64,000 nt of DNA from Furcasterigmium furcatum. Lineage: Eukaryota > Ascomycota > Sordariomycetes > Glomerellales > Plectosphaerellaceae. The notes beneath the pieces were generated by a model. That model was not told the DNA's origin. It did no database searches and saw only the letters and a list, made by a program, of their open reading frames with translations. The position numbers and the translations under genes are program-made. Positions 10,995 through 22,262 of this stretch are shown here, one piece after another. Every line of letters begins with the position of its first letter. Positions within the stretch are counted from its first letter, which is position 1. Where the stretch lies: positions 5,839,437-5,903,436 of the forward strand of contig BCIA01000004.1 in NCBI GenBank assembly GCA_001599815.1, given 5' to 3'.

Positions 10995-11893
10995 GGTTGC
11001 TGTGTTAGTCTCCTGTCAGGTGAGCTCGCAAGGTAAGCACTCAGTAAGCTATCCTAGCACAATAGAAATAATTTGTCCTGTTAGTTTGCTGTATCCGGAG
11101 CGTGGGCCGCGCGCAAGATGTTGGATTCGAAAGAGGTGTGGGATGCTGGTGCTGGAGATCCGTGTAAGGCGCTGGGCTGGATGGTTGATGGCGCCAGTGT
11201 TGCGAGAGCCACGAAGACAAATTGAGGTCGATCCTGACCCCAAGACTGTTAGGTGTGTGCCGCGTGGTGTCGTCGGAGGGGTCGCCAGAGGATCTAGGTA
11301 AGACGGAGTGAGGTAGTAGTAATAGAGATAATAGGAGCGGGCCAGTGAAGTCGAGAGGGCCAGTATATCCCAGAACGTAGCACGTGTACGGGTTGTGGTG
11401 TTGACTGGTTTTGTATGAGACCGAGTAAGTGGGTTGTCAAGGAGAAAGTCAAACTAAGATGTGACTCGGGAGGATTCGATGGTGGTTGGCGCACATTCGG
11501 AAGCCTACTTACATTCGGGGTCCAGAGGCTATTTGTACCTACCAATCCGGAGTAATGGCTGCCGGTCGCTGTCGCAACTGGGTCGATGGAGGCTCAGTGG
11601 CCCACGCCGTATGAAATGGGGAAAATGGCACGCAAAGCTTCCTTGCCTCTCGCTCGTGACTGGCCGAAATTGACACTCCGGTGAGGGGCTTGTACAGTGC
11701 CGATTGACAACCCCGCAGATCTACTGGGCCTGCCGTGCTGCCGTGGTGTCGAGGTGTACCTAGCGCACGCCTGGTGCATCAACTGCGAGCCAATCACGCC
11801 AGGACAGTGGACCAGTTAGTTGAATATCATTCTTAGGTGTACTGTCTCTACTTCGGCGAATAAGCGGCTATCGCTGCGTCCAGCTCGCTGGGT
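10995..11893. other. Intergenic region between two minus-strand genes of unknown function
   Basis: About 900 bp containing the promoter of the 328-residue gene. GTAGTAGTAATAGAGATAATAG near 11,315-11,335 is a simple-sequence patch. No supported gene was found on either strand. Confidence 0.45.
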
Positions 11894-12948
11894 TCAGACC
11901 CTGCGGCCACGCCAGCCGCCGCCTTCCCTGTCGAGGAGGTGAGCGATCTCTTCAAACAGGAGCGAGTCGTCAGTGTTCTCGATCCCGCCATAAAGCCCCC
12001 GAAAGCCAGGAGTTCGCAGGCCGATAGGGCTAGTCCGCCGTTGAAGCGGCCTGTGACGGGATGCGGGGACCGGAGGTACGCGAACAACACGCCTCGCGTC
12101 TGGAGGTGCTGTATACGCTGCATCAACCTGACTCCAATGCCTGGCATCTGGCACGTGCCGCGGAGTCCGAGGCTGCAGCATCGCAGGAAAGTTATCAGTA
12201 TAGACGGGGAAACTTCCGGCCTCATGATCATCCACCCGGGGTATCCGTGGTCCCTGTGTCTCCCCAGGATATTGCCCGAGAGCAGCCCCTCGGCTTAGGA
12301 ATAGGTCCTGAAAAGGCCCCGGTTAGCATTCTCTCCACTTCACACGGAGACAAGCCCGGTTTTTACCTCCGCGTCATGTCCCGTCGCCCCGGAGGTGGTG
12401 CGAGATTGGGTTGAAAAGGGGGGCGGCAGATGCGGCCGTAAACCCTTGATTTCCGATGCCATCCTGTGTCCCCGCGGGGTCACCGACGTTGACCCGGAAG
12501 TCGTCCTAGTGTTTTGTTGCACATTCCATGAGGCTTGACGGAATAATGAAGGCTCATCGATAGACTCTTGCGGCGACTGAGGCCTCGACACGGTGGACGA
12601 TGACGCGAGACTCGGCGAGGCTGCACTTTCGACGTGTTTAGTGGAGTGGTTGCTGTCAAGACAGGGATAGCCTGTGTCGGAGCCCAAATGTGCGCTATCA
12701 GGGCTTGAGACCGGACAATTGTAGCCGTCAGGCTCTCGTGAAAGGTCTTTTTGGCCAGAGTCAGACGCGCACGGCATGAGACGTTCCCTGAGAGTTGCGG
12801 TACTATGCCTAAGAGGCTGATCAGGTCGTTGCCTGATGTCTGCAAGCTGGCCGCGCAGGCTTCGTGCGGGCTGGGCACGGCGTGGAAGGAAGGGGTTACC
12901 GACCTCGGCACGAGTCAAGGTGATCGTGGTTGGCTGGGATCGAATCAT
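11894..12948 (-). CDS. Conserved fungal protein of unknown function (spliced)
   Basis: Exons on the minus strand are 12948-12367 and 12307-11894. They are joined across a 59-nt GTAAAA...CAG intron with a GCTAAC branch point, giving 331 residues. Without splicing the first frame ends soon after the donor, so the gene is easily split in two or missed. The N-terminus MIRSQPTTITLTRAEV and the C-terminal block SPIGLRTPGFRGLYGGIEN, followed by an acidic TDDSLLFEEIAHLL helix, are the parts I recall as conserved among filamentous fungi. The middle is Ser/Thr/Pro-rich and disordered. No enzymatic domain is seen. A regulatory or scaffold role is possible, but nothing in the sequence proves it. Confidence 0.7.
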
Positions 12949-13899
12949 TTTCCAAGTGCTTCAAGGTAAGCAACTGGTCGAGTCGAGGAGTGGAAGCCCT
13001 GGATTACATGAGGACAAAAAACCCAATGGACTGTTCAACAAGTAAGATGGTGTTGGATGCATCTGGCCACGATACAGACAGTCGCATCCCGTCCACTCTC
13101 GGGAGTCGGTTGCCATTGAACAGTGATGCTCCTTCGGGCACCAGGTGGACGATATTTGCAGTGGGCGTGACTGAGCCCGCCTGCCGTTAGCACCTCACAG
13201 GGGAAGGACGACTGCTAAGGGTACCTACCTATCCATGGAAGACAGGAGGTGCCCGGGGGGAGTCGTTATGAATGGAGGCGGGCAGGAGTACACAAGGTAC
13301 TACGTAGGTAAGGACTGAAGGCACCTACTAAGACAGAGGAAGGCCCGTAGTAATAATTAATTAGCAACTTAGGTACTCCTCAGTGCAGGGTGATCGGCCA
13401 CAGCATTCCAGTCATCCCGGTGTCAACACCGCCGGAGAAGCCTGACTAATAAGAAGGTAGTGGCTGCATTCTCCTCCCTGCCCGCGGTGGTCGCCGTGTC
13501 GCCCTCGTCGTCATCTTCCAAGGTTAGCCCCAGCCAATGCCCACCCACGTTCCTAGCAAGTAAGGTAGCAACTTGGCGGTCGTGCACGGCCACACTGCTT
13601 GATACGGGCCAGATCCAAGACAACCTGACAAAGCGCTGCCTCTCAACCAAGGCCAACAATCTCGCTATTCTTCGGGCCCCAAAACCTCCTGGAGATCAGC
13701 CGTGCCAAACACCACGGCCAGCTCCAATGCCTGGCTCTGCCCGACCGATGATCGACCGACAGCCTCCTTCTGCGGCCCGTCTCCTCCACAACTAGGCCGA
13801 GTCCTTCTTTCCATCCATTTCTCGACCCCCCTTGCGCGTAGCTGGTCTCTCGCTCCCCAGCCACCACGAACTCGCATTGTTGATGTTCGAGCGGGCAAC
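12949..13899. promoter_or_regulatory. Divergent promoter between the 331-residue gene and the PDK1-type kinase
   Basis: 951 bp. TACCTACC, TACGTAGGTA and related palindromic elements cluster near 13,220-13,330. CT-rich tracts near 13,780-13,850 lie just before the kinase start, as is usual for highly expressed fungal genes. Confidence 0.5.
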
Positions 13900-16503
13900 A
13901 TGAGCGGGGATCTCAGCTTGTCGCAGGCCCTCGGAGGACTCCGCATAGCCAATCCTGACGATGCTGGCTCTCCTCCCCCAACCCAACAACCGTCCGCTGT
14001 GGCGCCAGCCGCAATCACAGACAAACCTCGCGCTCCCGAAGCTATCTACACATCCTCACCGTCCTCTACTCTTCCGACACCTGAGAGCCAGGACGGCCTC
14101 TCGTACTCCGATGAACCGCGCCAGAGGGCTGGCTCTGATACCACAGCCCGCAATGAGTACCGCCAGCCGACTTCGACCTACCAGCCCGACCTAGAGCGCA
14201 CCGCCGCTGGTCACCAAGGCACCTCCCGGCCGCAGTCTAGTCTCTACGCCATTCCCAACCCTCGATCAAACCCTGATGAATCACGAACACCCTCCCATTC
14301 AGCTGTTCTCCGCAACGAAAGGTCACGCTCTTCCATGTATGGAACTCCCGTGGCCAGCGATTCGCGAACAGGTGCCGGCCAGCCCGGCCCGATCCCCTCG
14401 CGTGAAGGGAGCCAAAGAGAACCCGGCTACAATGCCCCTCGAGGAACAATGCCTGCAGCCTCTGGTCCTCTCCCGCCGCGAAGAAGCTCCAAAGGAATGG
14501 GTGGAGGATACGTCTCTGCAAGCGGCACAGCTACACCTTCTCGACGCGAGGGGTATGGACCGGAAGAACCTCTCCCCACCAGCAGCGAGGAGTGGAAGGA
14601 CCGTGGAGCTGCCGTAGGCGTACGCCGCGAAGTTGACGCGAATGGCAAAACAGTCATCCGCCACGTCAAGAAGGGGGTGCGGGATTTCAACTTTGGTCGA
14701 ATTCTCGGCGAGGGCTCCTACAGCTCAGTCTTCCTCGCCACAGACAGACTCACACTCAAGGAGTATGCCATCAAAGTACTCGAAAAGCGACACATCATCA
14801 GGGAGAAGAAGATCAAGTACGTCAACATTGAGAAGGATACACTGAACCGCCTCACCGAGCACCCTGGTATAGTGCGCCTCTACTACACTTTCCAGGACGA
14901 GACGTCGCTCTATTACGTACTCGATCTGTGCAACGGGGGAGAGCTGTTAGGGGTCTTGAAGAAGACAGGCACCTTCGATGTCGAATGTACGCGATTCTAT
15001 GGTGCGCAGATCCTGGATGCCATCGACTACATGCACTCCAGAGGCGTCATACACCGCGATCTCAAACCAGAAAATGTTCTGCTTGACGACAACATGCATG
15101 TCAAGATTACCGATTTCGGTACAGCCAAGCTGCTGCAAGACCCAAGGGCAGTTCGGCCAGAAGACGGCAGCGGACGAGGGCTTCCAGAAGGTGCCCGCGG
15201 AGATGTTGACAATGATGGCCGCGCAGCGTCTTTCGTTGGCACGGCTGAATATGTCAGCCCCGAGCTGCTGACGAGCAAGAATGCTTGCAAGGCCAGCGAT
15301 CTCTGGGCGTATGGTTGCATCATATACCAGCTGCTCGCCGGCAGGCCGCCTTTCAAAGCCGGCACAGAGTACCTGACGTTCCAGAAGATTGTCAGCCTCG
15401 AGTACGACTTCCCACCTGGTTTCCCAACGGCTGCTCGAGATCTGGTCGAGAGATGCCTGGTTCTGGACCCGGCACGCCGACTCACTGTCGAACACATCAA
15501 GAATCACGAATTTTTTGATGGGCAACCATTCGGAAAGGGGCTTTGGAGGACCAAGGCCCCTCGCCTGCGGCCATTCAATCCAGCTCCCCAGGAGCCGACG
15601 CTGATTCAACTGAACGGCTTCACAAACTCGGGCCAAAACTCGACCAATGCTGGCAGAGCGAATCCCCAGCAAGCCACCTCGGCCATGAATGGCTCTACAC
15701 GACCAGCAAGAATCATTACGGAGCTCCCGCCGCCGACACAGCTTGACATTGAGTGGTCTCCGGTGTTGACGAGGAACAATGAGAGAATCCTCAAGCTCGG
15801 AGATCTCATGGTCGTTTCAAGCCCACTGCCGAATAGCCCTCACGGTAAAGGCAGCGACCATGGTGAGGGCCACAAGAAACTCTCACGGTTCTTTGGCGGC
15901 AGCACAACAAAGAAGCGACAGAGGCTTGTCATGATTACATCGAGTGGACGAATTGTGCTTGCACCTGCTGGCGGTGAGGAGAAACGGGCGAAACAAGAGA
16001 TATCTCTCCTGGGCCCCGAATGCTCGTGGAAAAGTCTTGCAGAGGCCAAGGGCCAGAACGCATGGTGCGTTGACACGGTAAGTACAACTTTTATTCTTCT
16101 TCACACAACGACTGGGCACGGTTTCCTGACCAAGAGACAGGACAAGTTCCATTACATTTTTGAGGATACCAAATCTGCATCGCCCGCGTCATCAGAGCTG
16201 GGCGGGATGCTAGCGGACGATTGGATCGATGCGCTGGAGCGCGCCAAGGAGCTCGCCATGTCCCAGACAAACATGGGCTCGTACGCTGCCGATAACGGCT
16301 TTGGAGACATGTCATCGACCATGTCCAGCCCTGCCAGCACTCTGGGCGGCCTTGGGCACTACGGAGACAACTTTGGCGCAACTGGCTCCGATCGATCTGG
16401 GCGCAACCACCTGAGCAAAACTCAACCAAGCACGGAGGATCAGCCCAAGCGCAACCGCTTTAGCAAGCGACATTCAAAAAACGGACTTGGGGCGCAGTTC
16501 TGA
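13900..16503 (+). CDS. PDK1/Pkh-type serine/threonine protein kinase
   Basis: Exons 13900-16077 and 16141-16503 give 846 residues. If the 63-nt intron is retained, frame is kept and the product has 867. The disordered N-terminus (1-265) precedes an AGC kinase domain (about 266-540): glycine loop GEGSYSSV, catalytic Lys in YAIKVLEK, HRDLKPEN near 385, DFG near 405 and activation segment SFVGTAEYVSPELL near 444. A PH-like region follows (about 600-770). This order is that of 3-phosphoinositide-dependent kinase 1 and yeast Pkh1/2, which phosphorylate the activation loops of AGC kinases such as Ypk and Pkc1 and respond to sphingolipid signals. The start MSGDLSLSQALGGL was chosen because upstream in-frame codons are low-complexity leader; an in-frame ATG at 13,702 also exists. 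Confidence 0.9.
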   Translation: MSGDLSLSQALGGLRIANPDDAGSPPPTQQPSAVAPAAITDKPRAPEAIYTSSPSSTLPTPESQDGLSYSDEPRQRAGSDTTARNEYRQPTSTYQPDLERTAAGHQGTSRPQSSLYAIPNPRSNPDESRTPSHSAVLRNERSRSSMYGTPVASDSRTGAGQPGPIPSREGSQREPGYNAPRGTMPAASGPLPPRRSSKGMGGGYVSASGTATPSRREGYGPEEPLPTSSEEWKDRGAAVGVRREVDANGKTVIRHVKKGVRDFNFGRILGEGSYSSVFLATDRLTLKEYAIKVLEKRHIIREKKIKYVNIEKDTLNRLTEHPGIVRLYYTFQDETSLYYVLDLCNGGELLGVLKKTGTFDVECTRFYGAQILDAIDYMHSRGVIHRDLKPENVLLDDNMHVKITDFGTAKLLQDPRAVRPEDGSGRGLPEGARGDVDNDGRAASFVGTAEYVSPELLTSKNACKASDLWAYGCIIYQLLAGRPPFKAGTEYLTFQKIVSLEYDFPPGFPTAARDLVERCLVLDPARRLTVEHIKNHEFFDGQPFGKGLWRTKAPRLRPFNPAPQEPTLIQLNGFTNSGQNSTNAGRANPQQATSAMNGSTRPARIITELPPPTQLDIEWSPVLTRNNERILKLGDLMVVSSPLPNSPHGKGSDHGEGHKKLSRFFGGSTTKKRQRLVMITSSGRIVLAPAGGEEKRAKQEISLLGPECSWKSLAEAKGQNAWCVDTVSTTFILLHTTTGHGFLTKRQDKFHYIFEDTKSASPASSELGGMLADDWIDALERAKELAMSQTNMGSYAADNGFGDMSSTMSSPASTLGGLGHYGDNFGATGSDRSGRNHLSKTQPSTEDQPKRNRFSKRHSKNGLGAQF

Positions 16504-17080
16504 CTTTATGGACACGCACGGGATTATGCATCGGGGGTTGATTCCCTGGATACCGGTCAGAACGCTGGAGGCGTGGTCTCGAGCAAGCCCTGTAATCATC
16601 GACAAACAGCATCTGGAAGCGTGGCGTTGTTAGCACTGCTGAGCCATTTATCCTGCGGCTTAGACATTCTTGGGCGTGGAGCGCGGGGGTCTCGTAAGGA
16701 TTCTTGAGTTCTCAGCTTTCAAGGCCGGAAGCGAGAGACTCCCGGTGCTGCCATGAGATCGATTTAATCAGCAAGTAGAGAAGACTTTGAGGTCAATAGA
16801 CCACCAGGCGATTATCCAAAGTGCCTGAATAACGATGCCCACCTCTTGTAGTAACTTTCCATGCCGAGGTTAGTCCGAGAACGATCCTACCAATTACGTG
16901 ACAAAGCACGTGACTCGGATGCCGTGACCAACAGTCAATTGGTCGGAATCTCTTCGCAGCAAAGTCGCGTCTGACCTGGTTGTCAATCTGTAGCACAACA
17001 TTGGATATGCCTGCCACCTGTGCACCCCGTCATCCATCCTAGAACAGTCGCCGGTGGACCGCACCGCTCAATCAATCGCT
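16504..17080. promoter_or_regulatory. Promoter region of the SNF12 gene, with CCAAT and ACGTGAC boxes
   Basis: 577 bp. A CCAAT box lies at 16,890-16,894, with ACGTGAC at about 16,896 and CACGTGAC at about 16,907. The last two share an E-box-like core about 12 bp apart, about 170 bp before the start codon. Binding by CBF1-like or HAP-complex factors is inferred from the motifs only. Confidence 0.45.
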
Positions 17081-18770
17081 ATGCAAACATACAGACAGCC
17101 GCCTCCGCCCTACGGGCACGCTGCTCAGCAGGTCCAACATCGCCCACCACAGCCAAGTCAAAGAAGGGCAGCCATGGGTGCGTTCTCCCCGATCCCTGGC
17201 CCCCTTCACCACTGGCCACATGGGCCATATATGCTAACAACTTCAGGCCCCGTGATGCCGCCGCATCAAGCAGCTGCCATGCCTCGCCCCGGGATGCCTC
17301 AGCAGCACCCTCATCACCCACAAGCAGAAGTCGATGCATCGTACGCCGAACGGGCCAAGAGCCGACGTAGCAGGAAGCCCAATGACAAGAACCTGCCGGA
17401 GGGCGTGGAGAACTGCATCATTGAGCCTGATGTCGCGGTTAGATACAAGGATCTGCGCGAACTCGAACGGCGACTCGACGCGACCATGACGCGCAAAAGG
17501 CTCGAGATCATCGAGTCCGTCAGTCGCGAAACGAAGGTACGCACCTCTATCTATCGTCGCCCAGAAACAACTGTCTTCGATTTGGAAGTCAAAGCTGACT
17601 TGGGTTTGTGTGTTTATAGAGGTTCAAAACGATGCGCATCTGGATCAGCAACACCGTCGAAGACCAGCACTGGCAAGGTAATGGCATCAGCATTGACACA
17701 TTCGACCTATCAGCCAACATGGATGCTTCGTATCGCGTCAAGATCGAAGGTCGCCTTATCGACGATGACGACGACTCCAAGGGCGACGCGGACACCTCTT
17801 CGACAACACCCGTGCAGGCTTCGAAGCAACGCTTTTCGCACTTCTTCAAGGAGATGAACGTTGAGTTTGACAAGAGCCGAACGAGATTCCCTGCTGAGCA
17901 GGCCGTCAGTTGGACCAAAACCGAGGGCAAGGCCCAGGCTTCGACGCAAGCCACGGCAGCCGACTTTGACGAGCTGACCTTCAAGCGCAACGGCGATGAG
18001 AACATGAGTATTGTCATTAATCTAATGCGCCACGAAGAACCCGAGCGATACCAGCTCAGCCCCCAACTTGCAGACATCGTGGATGTGACGCAAGCAACGC
18101 GACAAGAAGCCACCCTGGCTCTTTGGGAATACATCAGGCTTATGGGCCTTCAGGACGACGAGGAGAAGCGGAATTTCCGCTGTGATGACCAGCTACGAAC
18201 AGTGAGTCTTGGTACAACGGAATTCGCGTGAAATTGTCACTAATCAAGCCCCAGATCACCCAAGTCGACATCGGCTCGCTCCCAAATCTTGCTGCCTACA
18301 TCGAACCGCATCTCAGTCCCTTGGTCCCTGTTGCTCTTCCGTACACTATTCGTGTCGACGAAGAGTTCCACAAAGATCCGCAGCCGACTGTGTACGATGT
18401 CCAGGTGGCGGTTGAGGACCCCCTGCGTGCCAAGCTTCTTGCGATGGTCAACAACCCCACTTACGGCAGTTCGCTGAGAGAGATTCAGGAGCTGGATAGA
18501 GATCTGGCGACCCTGGTCCTTGCCATCTCAAGCTCCAAGGCGAAGCATTCTTTCCTCACTTCCCTGAGCGACGACCCGGTAACATATCTCAAGAACTGGC
18601 TGAGCTCGCAGAAGCGGGATCTGGAGGTGATCATGGGAGAGGCTACCAGGGGCGGCGGAGAAGATGCTACGGGCGATGAATGGCGTAGGGGCGGCAAGGA
18701 TAGTGTCTGGGCCACCGCTCATGCCCGCGAGAGCGTTCAGGTCATGTTGGCCAAAGCACCCATGCGGTAA
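17081..18770 (+). CDS. SNF12: SWI/SNF chromatin-remodelling subunit with SWIB domain (BAF60/Snf12/Rsc6 family)
   Basis: Exons are 17081-17177, 17247-17536, 17620-18201 and 18255-18770, giving 494 residues. The N-terminus is Pro/Gln/His-rich. A helical core follows (AVRYKDLRELERRLDATMTR), then a beta-rich block starting RIWISNTVEDQHW. The SWIB domain begins YQLSPQLADIVDVTQATRQE and contains LWEYIRLMGLQDDEEKRNF. The C-terminus has paired helices (SLREIQELDRDLATLV). This is the layout of BAF60/Snf12, which bridges transcription factors to SWI/SNF or RSC. Intron 1 (69 nt, GTGCGT...TGCTAACA...CAG) is a multiple of three without stops, so an unspliced reading would add 23 residues. The other introns break the frame. 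Confidence 0.9.
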
Positions 18771-19309
18771 GGGACACGAGACACGTACCAATGTCGATAG
18801 ATTCGGATGATATGGGCGTTGAAGGTTCTCAGGATTTGATACAAACGCTGAGGTCTTGGTCCAAGGCTGCGAACAAGGGATCTCAGCCCGGCTGCGAGGG
18901 GGCTCGGGATGGATCGGAGTTGATGGCAATTGAATGATACCACCTGTCACGTATTATATTGCGTCTCACAACACACGGCGAATGGTCTAGACAGCTGGAC
19001 AACTAACCAGAGGGCCGCGGAAGGCCCAAATCGACTAGATTGTAGATGGAGTCTCGGATATCTTACGGTCATGGCTTTGGATGGCTGTGCCAGTCCAGTC
19101 GCGGGAGCGGAGTCTGCCATGGGTTGTTTCCCGGCCCCAGTGACCATGAATTGGATAGAATTAGGATGCTTCATCTGCGTGGCTCGTACAAATTGCAAAG
19201 ACTGAGATGCAGCAGCATGTGTCTGCCGACACCATATGCAGAGGCTCGCGCAGCTCCGGCTGTAACGCCCATAATGTCTGCGCCCGCCGCGCCCTGGACT
19301 GTTGGCTAG
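18771..19309. other. Convergent intergenic spacer
   Basis: 539 bp between the ends of the SNF12 and HymA genes. I see no coding, RNA or repeat feature beyond the two 3' untranslated regions. Confidence 0.5.
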
Positions 19310-20622
19310 CTAGCTGGCGCTTTGCCTTTGAGGAGGAACCGGCGTGGGCGGCATGTTCCTGATTTGCTTGATGAGAAACTCTCTCTCATCGATGAACTGC
19401 TCATCGTCGGTCCTGTCTTCCAAGAAGTGCGACAAGAACGTCAAAAGCTTCTCCCGGTTCATGAGAAGGATCTTCTGGACCGCAATGGACTTGTGCGGGT
19501 TCGCGACAAAGACCTTAAAAACGTGGAATCCTTCGTACTGGACCATCTTGCGATCGTCCCGCAGCAGGTTCATGCATATCTTGAGGTGCTCCCCCCTGTC
19601 GACGTACGCCGTCATGACACTGTAGTTCGAGCGGTCGAGCAGGATCTCCCCCAAAAGCTTGATAGACTGCCGTTTTGTCACGTAGCTGTTTGACTGTACC
19701 AGGATGTTGTTGTACTTGTCGAAGAAGAGATCGAAGTTGTTGGAAAGGTATCTGGGAACCAGTTCCTTGTGCCGAGTCAGGAGTTCCTGCAATCCCGCCT
19801 TTAGTACCAATGGCCAGTTGCTTCGTGGATACGCATGGATAACTTACCCTGAATGTGGTGAAGGCATCTGCGGATACCTCAAACGAACTCTTGTCGATCC
19901 ACTCGAAGAATCTCCAGAACACGCCGTTGCCAGACTGTTTGCGATCTCGGTCAATGACGCTCAAGCCTTTCGCACTAGAACCGGGTTGATCGCCATCATC
20001 ATAGAGAATAGCGGCTGCAGCAGACTCGGACTTGAGAACCTCTCGCAACACCGAGCCAGCAGGCGTCGCGCTCTCCTTGTGTTCGTATCCTCTGCAGAGT
20101 TCCAGGAGCACTTGGGGTCGATTGTTGACGACGTAGGACAGTGCAATCGGGTCGCTTTTGGGAGAGGCAGTCGGCGGGCGGAATCGGAATACGTATGAGA
20201 ATATGACTTGAGTGTCTTTTCTTGATTCGAAAGGCAGACGCCAGAGATTTGCGGCAAGGAGAAAGAGCAAGTCTTCCTCAATCAGACCAGTGACAAGCTG
20301 ATAGATCTGCTCGGGACTGCTATCAGTCTCTACGACATGGTTAGTCGCGCTAGGCGCAGCGGCGGGGTGCGTCGGGGNCGGGGGAAGGGTGTCTACCTGT
20401 TGTGCCTTGGAGTATCTGCTTCATCTGGCTGAGGACCTTTGCTAACTCCTCTGCCTGCAGACGAGAGTATCACAGGTCAGTCCTTGGCCAGCCACTTTCA
20501 AAGAATCGAAAACGAACCCTTGAAGCGCTAGTAGGTCCATCAAGCTTGGTTACATGGTCCCTGGCTTGTTTTGGAAGGTCGACAACCGTCCTCGTCCGGG
20601 CACGGCCGAAGAGGAAAGACAT
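19310..20622 (-). CDS. hymA: HymA / Mo25-like scaffold protein
   Basis: Minus-strand exons are 20622-20518, 20454-20397, 20329-19848 and 19786-19310, giving 373 residues, about the usual Mo25 length. The protein begins MSFLFGRARTRTVVDLPKQA and is built of helical repeats. LLTRHKELVPRYLSNNFDLF and YVTKRQSIKLLGEILLDRSN are the strongly conserved Mo25 helices, and the C-terminus has FVANPHKSIAVQKILLMNRE. Mo25 proteins activate germinal-centre kinases in the NDR/RAM pathway. In Aspergillus the homologue HymA is needed for conidiophore development. The last intron has a TACTAA branch 12 nt before its acceptor, which settles TTGCAG over an upstream AG. One ambiguous base (N) at 20,378 falls inside intron 2. 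Confidence 0.92.
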
Positions 20623-22262
20623 GCTGTTGCGGGTAGGCTACCGAGGGGGAGGGAGGCCAGCTTGCGAAAGGTCGAAGGCGGGCAGAGAAATCGAACAGCC
20701 GCGGGGAACTACCCAAGGGTACAGTGGGATAAGCACTTAGGCTGAGCCGCCAGAAGACCAGTTGCTCCTTGAGTCGATCGATGATTGCGCCGAACGGACC
20801 TGGTCGGATTGGTCTGCGTTTGGGCACGAAACGGGTCTGGTAGTGCAGGTTGTTGACGAGGCTCTGCGCGTTTGTAGAAGGGCGGGGTTGTAGGTGATAT
20901 CGGCCGGGGAATTAGAGGTAGTTTGTCGTCTGTAGGCACTCGCCTTCCCGTCCGTTGTGCGAGGCCCGGTGGGGGTGTTGGTGGTAGTTCTTGGGGGCTC
21001 GATGGAATCGCGACAAGCAACTTGAACATGAAACAATTGGAGGGAACTTCTCCTGACGAGAGGGGCACCAAACGGGTAGCCAGTACCTTTTCACACGGCC
21101 AAACTAAGAGGGAGCTAGAGGTCGCGGGTACTTCTTTTTGCTATTGGTTGTTTACTATGACTGCCCTCCACCGGGCAACGAACAAAAAGGAGGACCCTGC
21201 GTCATTCCTCGGCCAAAACGGGAAGGTACTCAGTTCTGATGCCTTTCCGAGGTACTCCTTGATAGAACAACAGACGCCAACGATGCACTGGAGCTCTGGA
21301 GCACATACGGGAGAACCTGGAAGCTTCAGGTCGTCTGTTATCCACCGTCGCGGTAGAGGTGCAAGGTACATCCATCAACATTACTCTGATTGGCTTATCA
21401 GATGCCTGAGAAAGCCATCGAAACACGTGAAGCTGGCCAACACTTCAATTTGCTTTGCGGGAGGCGGCCTGGTGGGAGAAGAGGGTTCATGTTAGCAAGC
21501 TGCCTTGTAATCATGGCATACCTCGTGATCAGAGCAGCTATCTTACCAGATAACAATTCTTCAGCTTGAGGAACTCGGCCAAGCATTTGTCCTTGTGGAC
21601 AGCATTGTAATCAGCTACAATGCATTTGCCGTACTGGGAGGCCTGGGCCGGTTGTGGTTCTCAAGGTCAGCAACCATTGTGTTTGTGTCTCATCACCGAC
21701 CAGATGGTCAAGCACCTGGGTATCCGTACCTCAGCTGAACACTGCGAGATGGCAGCGGCAAATTTCTTGATCGGTCGCACACGACCCTTCATGTTACAGG
21801 GTTTTGGAAGCAGTTCAGAAGTGCTTGATTTGACCAGTACAGAAAATCATCAGGCAAGTTGACTTTGATCAGACTTGATTTCTCAGACTTGAATATTGAA
21901 TTAAAGGGGTACTGCCCAATGCAATTAAACGGGATAAAGGGGCCTTGACGCGCCCCGAGACAGACGGACGTGGAAAGAGCGCGTCAAGCACGCGCTCATC
22001 GCCTCCGGCTGGCACCTGGACCAACGGTCCCAGCTCATTCCACGCAAGGGTCAAGCGCACCTAACCAAAGCTCCCCCTCACAAGAAGCGACCATTGTCAA
22101 TCAAGCTGCCCCTTTGTGATGGCACTTACTTGTCAAAAACTTTCTTGCTAGTGCAGTTTCTGCAACACCAAACATCCTTTGTTATCATCCGAGCGTCCTT
22201 CAACCTCTTCCTCGATGACAGTAGACCCTTCCTAGCATGCTGCACGCACGGCACCAGTTCAC
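20623..22262. promoter_or_regulatory. Long divergent region between hymA and SFI1
   Basis: 1.64 kb between two divergent start codons, the longest gene-free stretch in the GC-balanced part. The longest frame inside it (20,923-21,495, plus) has no recognisable domain and an erratic composition, so I do not call it. An unseen non-coding RNA cannot be excluded. Confidence 0.45.

Noticed and set aside
13702..13899. N-terminal extension of the PDK1-type kinase from an ATG at 13,702
   Set aside because: The extra 66 residues look like translated CT-rich leader, and the start at 13,900 has a sensible N-terminus. It remains possible but less likely.
20378..20378. Ambiguous base as possible assembly gap
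   Set aside because: A single N inside an intron of hymA; flanking exons join in frame, so no missing sequence is implied.
20923..21495. 190-residue frame between hymA and SFI1
   Set aside because: No domain, mixed composition, no splice or codon pattern like the neighbours.
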